NCBI GenBank assembly: GCA_937890005.1
Contig: CALBZA010000013.1
Location: 1 to 13,484 of the forward strand
Direction of reading: 5' to 3'
DNA length: 13,484 nucleotides
Source: an uncultured Verrucomicrobia subdivision 3 bacterium
Lineage (GTDB): Bacteria > Verrucomicrobiota > Verrucomicrobiia > Limisphaerales > DASXHY01
The notes beneath the pieces were generated by a model. That model was not told the origin of the DNA, ran no database searches, and was given only the letters and a program-made list of their open reading frames with translations. How positions within the stretch are numbered: position 1 is the first letter of the stretch; each line of letters starts with the position of its first letter. The translations under genes were made by a program, and so were the position numbers. Below are positions 8,822-13,484 of the stretch, in pieces.

Positions 8822-9242
8822 AATTGCTTTAACTACGACTGACGGGAACAGGGGCAGGGAAAGCGAGTGGGGCTTGCCGAGCTCCGATGCCTAACGGACC
8901 GACGTTGCAGGGCAACGGAGGTTGAAGGTTAGGTTGTTCGTTTACTGTTTTTTCTCAGCCTCAATGAACGTCCAGATTCGCAGCAATCGCTGGCGAAAAT
9001 GGCCTCTTCCAAATTGCTTCGGAGGAAGGATCCGCACACGCGGCGTTCGGGCAGCGGGGAAGATAGGCCCCGGACCGGCGGATGCAAGGGCGAATTTCGA
9101 CTGGATGGATTTCCACCGGATTTTTGGAGGCTAATCCGACCTTGTGAAAAAAATCACAAATTCAACTTGCCTGCATTTTTGACCCCAATTAGGTTCCGGG
9201 AGCCCAACTAATGGTCACCATGGTTCAGGCAGGGCCTCTGTT
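8822..9242. other. Divergent intergenic region rpsA / nuoB without a gene
   Basis: These 421 bp contain no convincing coding frame; the short plus-strand frames here have no family features and no ribosome site. Seen instead are a hairpin at 8903-8917 on the rpsA side, a CRP-type palindrome at 9142-9159, and a bulged hairpin at 9181-9216 just before nuoB. The two opposed promoters must lie here, but I could not pick confident -35/-10 pairs. Confidence 0.7.
9142..9159. promoter_or_regulatory. CRP/FNR-type palindromic operator upstream of nuoB
   Basis: TTGTGA (9142-9147) and TCACAA (9154-9159) are perfect inverted repeats around six A bases, giving TGTGA-N6-TCACA. This is exactly the E. coli CRP half-site pair and spacing, and is close to the FNR pattern TTGAT-N4-ATCAA only in part. 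It is centred about 92 bp before the nuoB ATG, a position that would suit control of the complex I operon or of divergent rpsA. Which Crp/Fnr-family protein binds, if any, is unknown. Confidence 0.5.
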
Positions 9243-9755
9243 ATGCAGACTCAGACCGAAATCGGCTACAACTCGAAAATCGAAGGGGACGTCATTGTCA
9301 CCCGGGTCGATGCTGCCCTGAACTGGTTTCGTAAGAACTCCTTGTGGCCCATGCCAATGGGGCTTGCCTGCTGTGCCATCGAACTGATGGCCACGGGGGC
9401 CAGTCGGTTCGATATTTCCCGCTTTGGCGCTGAGGTCATGCGTTTTTCGCCGCGTCAGTCGGATGTAATGATCGTGGCTGGAACGGTGACCTACAAGATG
9501 GCGCTTGCGGTTCGCCGCATTTACGACCAGATGGCGGAACCGAAATGGGTGATCGCCATGGGAGCCTGCGCTTCGACCGGGGGAATGTATCGAAGCTACG
9601 CCGTATTGCAGGGGGTGGACCGGATACTGCCTGTGGACATTTACGTCGCGGGTTGTCCTCCTCGTCCCGAGGCGCTTCTCGACGCGCTGATTCGTCTTCA
9701 GAACAAAGTGGCGAAAACGCCAGTCATTGCCACACAGAAGAAAGTGGCGGCTTAA
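9243..9755 (+). CDS. nuoB: NADH-quinone oxidoreductase subunit B
   Basis: A 170-residue PSST-family subunit that holds iron-sulfur cluster N2, the last cluster before quinone, at the junction of the peripheral arm and the membrane. The four ligand cysteines are present: the adjacent pair C43-C44 (GLACCAIE), C109 (GACAS) and C138 (AGCPPRPE). The conserved LWPMPMGLACC, FDISRFGAE, DVMIVAGTVT and GGMYRSY blocks are intact and the length is normal. The ATG at 9243 is the start that fits the family; ATGs at 9211 and 9220 are out of frame. It is the first nuo gene here: nuoA, which usually precedes it, is not in the 421 bp upstream. nuoC follows after an unusual 143-bp spacer. Confidence 0.97.
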   Translation: MQTQTEIGYNSKIEGDVIVTRVDAALNWFRKNSLWPMPMGLACCAIELMATGASRFDISRFGAEVMRFSPRQSDVMIVAGTVTYKMALAVRRIYDQMAEPKWVIAMGACASTGGMYRSYAVLQGVDRILPVDIYVAGCPPRPEALLDALIRLQNKVAKTPVIATQKKVAA

Positions 9756-9763
9756 CCAGATGA

Positions 9764-9791
9764 AGTTCCAAGTTTCAGGTTCCAGGTTCCA
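9764..9791 (+). repeat. Tandem 7-mer repeat in the nuoB-nuoC spacer
   Basis: Four head-to-tail heptamers lie 8 bp after the nuoB stop: AGTTCCA, AGTTTCA, GGTTCCA and GGTTCCA. The last overlaps a small palindrome GTTCCACGGAAC (9786-9797). No gene was seen in the rest of the 143-bp spacer (to 9898). Confidence 0.8.
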
Positions 9792-9898
9792 CGGAACTCG
9801 CAACAGTCCGGCTGCAGTTATGCAAGCCGCTGATTGCAGTTTTCCGAGGGAAGCTCTTTGGGTTCCGGGGATTGGGTTTCGGCACTTTTCCTCCATCT

Positions 9899-10573
9899 AT
9901 GACTTCGCTTGAACTTGCCCAAAAATTAAAGGCTCAGTTCGGCGAAATCATTTCCGAACCGGGCGAATTTCGCGGTGAAATCGCGCTTACGCTGCTGAAT
10001 TGCGAGCGCATCGCTGAAGTTTGCGCCTTTGCAAAAAAGGAACTGGGTTTCGATTACCTGGTCGATGTCAGCAGCCTGGACAATTACGGCGATGATCCCC
10101 GGTTCACGGTTGTTTATCACCTGTATGGGATCAAACATCGCTGCTACCTGCGTTTGAAGACCGATGTCAGCGAAGAGAAAAGCGAGTTGCCCACGGTGAC
10201 GAAGGTCTGGCGCACGGCGGATTGGCACGAGCGCGAAATTTACGACATGATGGGCATCCGCTTCAGCGGCCATCCGGATTTGCGGCGGATTCTGATGTGG
10301 GACGGCTATCCCTACTTTCCGCTTCGCAAAGACTTTCCGCTCGCCGGCAAACCGAGCGAGCTGCCCGATGTGGCTTTCACCAAACCGGCCCCGCTGGAAG
10401 GCGGTCCCTTTGTCACGGTTGCGGGCGGCAAAGACGCCATCTCCCGCGAACCACGCGTGCGCATTCCCGAAACCGACTCGGTTGAACTCAACAATCGGAT
10501 TGAGCGCCGGGATGACATTCGCAAGGCGCATGGCGAATCGTTTGGGCCAGGTCCCAAAGAAACGAACAAATAA
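9899..10573 (+). CDS. nuoC: NADH-quinone oxidoreductase subunit C
   Basis: A 224-residue 30-kDa-type subunit of the complex I peripheral arm that carries no cofactor and packs against NuoB and NuoD. Family hallmarks are YLVDVSSLDNYG, FTVVYHLYG, the signature WHEREIYDMMGIRFSGHPDLRRILM, and YPLRKDFP-like FPLRKDFPL. The C-terminal extension of about 65 residues (PAPLEGGPFVTVAG...REPRVRIPETDS) is often seen in the unfused NuoC of this kind of bacterium. The ATG at 9899 gives MTSLELAQKL; an upstream TTG at 9872 would add nine residues from spacer sequence and is less likely. The stop overlaps the nuoD start by one base (TAATG at 10571-10575), so NuoC and NuoD translation is probably coupled; they are separate proteins, not the fused NuoCD of E. 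coli. Confidence 0.96.
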   Translation: MTSLELAQKLKAQFGEIISEPGEFRGEIALTLLNCERIAEVCAFAKKELGFDYLVDVSSLDNYGDDPRFTVVYHLYGIKHRCYLRLKTDVSEEKSELPTVTKVWRTADWHEREIYDMMGIRFSGHPDLRRILMWDGYPYFPLRKDFPLAGKPSELPDVAFTKPAPLEGGPFVTVAGGKDAISREPRVRIPETDSVELNNRIERRDDIRKAHGESFGPGPKETNK

Positions 10574-11874
10574 TGGCTGACGTTCGAGACATAGAAATTC
10601 AGGACACGGCTGCAAAGGCTGCGCTGGCTGCGGAAAATGCCACCGGCGGGCCCGGCCTTGTCGATGAGCTGCCGGACATGGGCGGTGAGAAGATGGTCCT
10701 CAACATGGGGCCGTCGCATCCGTCCACGCATGGCGTGCTTCGCATTGTGCTCGAACTTGAAGGCGAGACGATCACCAAGGCGATGCCGGACGTCGGTTAT
10801 TTGCATCGCGGTGACGAAAAAATCGCCGAGAACATGACTTACACCCAGTTCATCCCTTACACGGATCGACTGGATTATCTCGCGCCGCTCGCCAACAACG
10901 TGGCTTACGCGCTTGCGGTTGAAAAACTTCTCGGCATCGACAAAACCCTTCCGCCACGTTGCCAATACATCCGCACGATCTGCTGTGAGCTGGCGCGCAT
11001 TTCGTCGCATCTGCTGGGCATTGGCTGCTTCGCGATGGATGTCGGTGCGATGACCGTTTTTCTGCACACGTTCACGGAACGCGAAAAGATTTACAATCTG
11101 TGCGAAGCGTTGACCGGCGCCCGGTTCACCACCTCCTACACGCGCATTGGCGGCGTTTCACGAGACACACCGCCCGGCTGGTGTGAAGCGGTTCGGAAAT
11201 TCATCAACGAAGTGGTCGTCAACATTGACGAGACCGAAACGCTCCTGACCCGAAATCGCATCTGGGTGGATCGCACCCGCGATGTCGGCGTGATTTCAAA
11301 GGAAGACGCGATCGACTATGGCCTGTCGGGTCCGAATCTGCGCGGCAGCGGCGTTGAATACGATCTGCGGAAAGATCAGCCGTATCTGATTTACAGCGAC
11401 CTGAAGTTCGACGTCCCGGTCGGTTCGGTGGGTGATTGCTACGATCGATATCTCGTCCGGATGGAAGAGATGCGCCAGAGCGTGAAGCTCATTCATCAGT
11501 GCCTCGACAAGATTCCGGGCGGTTTCGACAACGCGTCGAAGGAGCCGGTGAACGTGGCGGATGGGAAAGTGGTTTTGCCTCCGAAGAGCAAGGTGATGAC
11601 CAGCATGGAAGAGTTGATCCATCACTTCCTCAACGTTACGCAGGGCGTGAATGCACCTCCGGGCGAGGTTTATTTCGGACACGAGAATCCGAAGGGCGAA
11701 CTTGGTTTTTACATCAACAGCAAAGGCGGCGGAACACCGAACCGGCTGAAGATTCGCAGTCCAAGCTTTGTGAATCTGAGCATTCTGCCGCACCTGTTGC
11801 CCGGGCACATGATGAGCGACACCGTCGCGATCCTTGGATCGTTCGACTTCGTGATGGGAGAATGTGATCGATGA
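10573..11874 (+). CDS. nuoD: NADH-quinone oxidoreductase subunit D
   Basis: A 433-residue 49-kDa-type subunit that, with NuoB, forms the quinone-reduction cavity of complex I. MGPSHPSTHGVLR is at residues 45-57. H53, and Y102 in TDRLDY, are spaced by 49 residues, as are the quinone-binding His and Tyr of characterised homologues. Other blocks are YLHRGDEKIAE, RCQYIRTICCELARISSHLL, ALTGARFTTSYTRIGGV, LRGSGVEYDLRKDQPY and the closing LPGHMMSDTVAILGSFDFVMGECDR. The first 35 or so residues are a variable extension rich in Ala, Glu and Gly. The ATG at 10573 overlaps the nuoC stop. nuoE follows after 103 bp, most of which is palindromic repeat copy B. Confidence 0.97.
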   Translation: MADVRDIEIQDTAAKAALAAENATGGPGLVDELPDMGGEKMVLNMGPSHPSTHGVLRIVLELEGETITKAMPDVGYLHRGDEKIAENMTYTQFIPYTDRLDYLAPLANNVAYALAVEKLLGIDKTLPPRCQYIRTICCELARISSHLLGIGCFAMDVGAMTVFLHTFTEREKIYNLCEALTGARFTTSYTRIGGVSRDTPPGWCEAVRKFINEVVVNIDETETLLTRNRIWVDRTRDVGVISKEDAIDYGLSGPNLRGSGVEYDLRKDQPYLIYSDLKFDVPVGSVGDCYDRYLVRMEEMRQSVKLIHQCLDKIPGGFDNASKEPVNVADGKVVLPPKSKVMTSMEELIHHFLNVTQGVNAPPGEVYFGHENPKGELGFYINSKGGGTPNRLKIRSPSFVNLSILPHLLPGHMMSDTVAILGSFDFVMGECDR

Positions 11875-11886
11875 TGACTTTCGTTC

Positions 11887-11963
11887 ACCGCAGAGACGCA
11901 GAGACGCAGAGTTTTGAGAAACTCTGTGTTCACGCTTTCTCTGCGTCTCTGCGCCTCTGCGGT
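11887..11963. repeat. Interspersed palindromic repeat, copy B (best conserved)
   Basis: The two 25-nt arms, 11887-11911 and 11939-11963, are inverted repeats with a single difference. The left arm begins ACCGCAGAGACGCAGAG and the right arm ends CTCTGCGCCTCTGCGGT. Each arm is built of a roughly 8-nt unit like CGCAGAGA. The end of the left arm and the centre form a second perfect 8-bp hairpin, CAGAGTTT/AAACTCTG (11907-11926). It fills the nuoD-nuoE gap and ends 14 bp before the nuoE ATG, so it could affect nuoE translation or mRNA decay. Confidence 0.92.
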
Positions 11964-11977
11964 TTATCTGGATCGAA

Positions 11978-12511
11978 ATGAATTCCACAGTTACAGAACC
12001 GATTCCGAATCCGCTCCGCAGCCAGCCCGGCTTTGCGGTGCCACCTGCGCTTGAAGCCGAGATCGACGAGTTGATCACGCATTATCCGGTGAAGCGCAGC
12101 GCGTCGCTGATGTTGTTGCATGCGATTCAGGAACATTTCGGCTGGATTTCACAGGAAGCGGTGGAGTGGACGGCGAGGAAGCTCGGATTGCAGCCGATCA
12201 ACATCCTGGAGCTGGTCACGTTCTATCCGATGTTCCGGCCGCAGCCGATGGGCAAATACCAGATCAAGATTTGCCGCACGTTGAGCTGCGCGTTGGGTGG
12301 TTCCTACGAGTTGCACAAGCATTTCTGCCAGAAGCTGGGCCTGGACGCTCACGCGCACGGGCCGCAGACGACGAAGGACGGAAAGTTCACGGTCGAGTTC
12401 GTCGAATGCCTCGCCAGTTGCGGCACTGCACCGGTGATGATGGTCAATGACGATTTCCATGAAGGCGTCACCCACGTGAAGGCGGACGAGATTGTCAGCA
12501 AATGCCAATGA
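11978..12511 (+). CDS. nuoE: NADH-quinone oxidoreductase subunit E
   Basis: A 177-residue 24-kDa-type subunit of the NADH-dehydrogenase module, with a thioredoxin-like fold that binds the off-path 2Fe-2S cluster N1a. The four ligand cysteines are at 99, 104 (CRTLSC) and 144, 148 (CLASC), in the expected CX4C and CX3C pairs. The helical N-terminal domain has SLMLLHAIQEHFGWI and ILELVTFYPMF. The length is typical. The first 20 residues are a Pro-rich extension. The ATG at 11978 lies 14 bp after repeat copy B, and no strong Shine-Dalgarno fits between them. nuoF does not follow directly: 376 bp with two repeats and an opposing tRNA gene intervene. Confidence 0.97.
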   Translation: MNSTVTEPIPNPLRSQPGFAVPPALEAEIDELITHYPVKRSASLMLLHAIQEHFGWISQEAVEWTARKLGLQPINILELVTFYPMFRPQPMGKYQIKICRTLSCALGGSYELHKHFCQKLGLDAHAHGPQTTKDGKFTVEFVECLASCGTAPVMMVNDDFHEGVTHVKADEIVSKCQ

Positions 12512-12526
12512 GAGCGAATCAGGTGA

Positions 12527-12606
12527 ACCGGAGAGACGCGGGGACGCAGAGAGGAAATAAAAATTCCTCGTCTTTGCTTTTCTCTGCGCCTCTGTGCCTC
12601 TGTGGT
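12527..12606. repeat. Interspersed palindromic repeat, copy C
   Basis: The left arm (12527-12552) begins ACCGGAGAGACGCGGGG and the right arm (12581-12606) ends CTCTGTGCCTCTGTGGT; they are inverted repeats with several differences. The centre holds a separate 6-bp hairpin, GAGGAA/TTCCTC (12551-12556 with 12564-12569). It starts 16 bp after the nuoE stop and ends 19 bp before the 3' end of the tRNA-Gln gene. Confidence 0.85.
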
Positions 12607-12624
12607 GAATTTGGAAATGGAAGT

Positions 12625-12698
12625 TGGCTGCCCGACATGGATTTGAACCATGACAAACAGATCCAGAGTCTGCTGTGCTACCGTTACACCATCGGGCA
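12625..12698 (-). tRNA. tRNA-Gln (anticodon CUG)
   Basis: On the minus strand the sequence folds as a complete cloverleaf. The acceptor TGCCCGA pairs with TCGGGCA; the D arm is GTGT/GCAC; the anticodon stem is GCAGA/TCTGT with loop CTCTGGA, so the anticodon is CTG (12664-12666 on the plus strand); the T arm is CATGG-TTCAAAT-CCATG. The discriminator is G, and CCA is encoded at 12627-12625. The gene lies inside the nuo operon, between nuoE and nuoF, and is transcribed against it. Confidence 0.95.
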
Positions 12699-12714
12699 GG
12701 CCGGAGCGCGTTGT

Positions 12715-12742
12715 AAGCTAGAGACTTTTCGCAGTGAGTCAA
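12715..12742 (-). promoter_or_regulatory. Candidate promoter of tRNA-Gln
   Basis: On the minus strand, TTGACT (12742-12737) is a 5-of-6 match to the -35 box. After 16 bp comes TAGCTT (12720-12715), a weak -10 box. The -10 box lies 16 bp before the tRNA 5' end, so transcription would start just ahead of the tRNA. The spacing is good but the -10 match is poor. Confidence 0.4.
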
Positions 12743-12772
12743 GGTTCGTTCGAGAAATTGAATTATCCTTCA

Positions 12773-12852
12773 ACCGCAGAGACACAGAGACGCGGAGCAG
12801 AAACAGAAGCTCCTTGTCTTCGCCTTCCTCTGCGCCTCTGCATCTCTGCTGT
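12773..12852. repeat. Interspersed palindromic repeat, copy D
   Basis: The left arm (12773-12797) begins ACCGCAGAGACACAGAG and the right arm, ending at 12852, closes with CTCTGCATCTCTGCTGT; the arms are inverted relatives with a few changes. The central loop shares a short CTCCTTGTCTTCG-like stretch with the loop of copy C (CTCGTCTTTG). It lies between the tRNA-Gln promoter side and nuoF, ending 35 bp before the nuoF ATG. Confidence 0.85.
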
Positions 12853-12887
12853 GAGCAGACCGCAGTTCTTTTTTCAGGAAACTAACG

Positions 12888-13484
12888 ATGCCGCAGGAAT
12901 TCAGACTCATTTTAAAGCACGCCGATGAACCCGGTTATACGCCGGACATCGATTGCTATTTGAAGCACGGCGGCTACGAGACGCTCAAGAAAGCGCTCGC
13001 AATCCAGCCGAAAGATCTGCCGGACGGAAAAAAGCTCACCGGTCCGGAGCAGATTCGTGAAGAGGTGAAAGCCTCCGGCCTGCGCGGTCGTGGCGGCGCC
13101 GGTTTCTCCTGCGGCCTGAAGTGGAGCTTCGTCGATCGCAGGAGCGGCAAGCCGATTTACCTGATTTGCAACGCCGACGAATCGGAGCCGGGCACGTTCA
13201 AGGATCGCCAGATCATTCACAAGGATCCGCATCAGCTGATCGAGGGAATGATCATCTCCTGCTACGCGAATGGCGTGAATCTCGCCTACATCTACATTCG
13301 CGGCGAGATGCCCCAGGGCGCGAAGCTTCTCAACCAGGCGCTCAAGGAAGCGCGCGCGAAAAACTTTCTCGGGAAGAACATTCTCGGCAGCGGTTACGAT
13401 CTGGAAATTCACGTCCACCGCGGCGCCGGCGCCTACATCTGCGGCGAGGAAACCGGCCTGATCGAATCGCTCGAAGGCAAGCGC
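12888..13484 (+). CDS. nuoF: NADH-quinone oxidoreductase subunit F (partial, 3' end outside window)
   Basis: The first 199 codons of the 51-kDa-type subunit, which oxidises NADH through FMN and holds 4Fe-4S cluster N3 (its cysteine ligands lie in the missing C-terminal part). FMN/NADH-site motifs are present: GLRGRGGAGF (64-73), ADESEPGTFKDR (96-107), YIYIRGE (135-140 region) and GAGAYICGEETGLIESLEGKR (179-199, running to the window edge). In the first motif the usual FPTGLKW reads FSCGLKW. The ATG at 12888 has AGGA at 12876-12879 at good spacing. The reading is open to the last base. It is the next gene of the complex I operon after nuoE. Confidence 0.96.
   Translation, partial: MPQEFRLILKHADEPGYTPDIDCYLKHGGYETLKKALAIQPKDLPDGKKLTGPEQIREEVKASGLRGRGGAGFSCGLKWSFVDRRSGKPIYLICNADESEPGTFKDRQIIHKDPHQLIEGMIISCYANGVNLAYIYIRGEMPQGAKLLNQALKEARAKNFLGKNILGSGYDLEIHVHRGAGAYICGEETGLIESLEGKR

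Noticed and set aside
8922..9211. Two plus-strand frames of 70 codons between rpsA and nuoB, considered as a diverged nuoA
   Set aside because: Neither has three hydrophobic helices or any NuoA motif; both are rich in Arg and Gly.
9225..9896. Minus-strand open frame of 223 codons over nuoB and its spacer
   Set aside because: It overlaps the well-supported nuoB and reads the heptamer repeat as WNLEPETWNF-like sequence, which is typical of spurious frames.
11886..12858. Three similar repeats close together, considered as a CRISPR array
   Set aside because: The units are themselves long palindromes, sit 450-560 bp (B to C) and about 170 bp (C to D) apart, are separated by genes, and vary in sequence; no regular spacers exist.
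12912..13418. Minus-strand open frame of 168 codons at the right edge
   Set aside because: It is antisense to nuoF, whose FMN-site motifs are clear in the plus frame.

Overview
The window looks like chromosome of a Gram-negative environmental bacterium, most likely a Verrucomicrobiota member of the Pedosphaera/Limisphaerales kind. This is inferred from the integrase family, from the style of the interspersed palindromic repeats, and from full-length housekeeping proteins whose sequence style fits that phylum; no rRNA or other phylogenetic marker was searched. Coding density is high, base composition is moderately GC-rich, and nearly everything is recognisable.

Layout. (1) 92-1505: a frameshifted tyrosine-recombinase gene (minus strand) ends 53 bp from the 5' end of a tRNA-Val(UAC) gene; this is probably one edge of an integrated element that extends left of the window. 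Bases 1-91 hold nothing I can support. (2) 1704-3139: a protein of six Sel1 repeats and an exported mono-heme c-type cytochrome, both on the plus strand. (3) 3217-6976: a polyphosphate module. ppk1 and a SixA-type phosphatase gene lie on the minus strand, 11 bp apart. A Ppx/GppA-family gene diverges from ppk1 across a 188-bp spacer that carries a perfect 15-bp palindrome. (4) 7094-8821: rpsA (ribosomal protein S1, six S1 domains) on the minus strand, with a strong hairpin terminator. (5) 9243-13484: respiratory complex I genes nuoB, nuoC, nuoD, nuoE and the start of nuoF, plus strand, running off the right edge. The 421-bp gap before nuoB has no gene but holds a perfect CRP-type palindrome.

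The most unusual feature is the structure of the nuo operon. nuoB is not preceded by nuoA. The spacer between nuoB and nuoC carries a tandem 7-mer. The nuoD-nuoE and nuoE-nuoF spacers carry three copies of one long palindromic repeat, and two of these copies bracket a tRNA-Gln(CUG) gene transcribed against the operon. A fourth, decayed copy lies between the ppx-type gene and rpsA. I found no clear new biological system; the rest of the window is mostly core metabolism.
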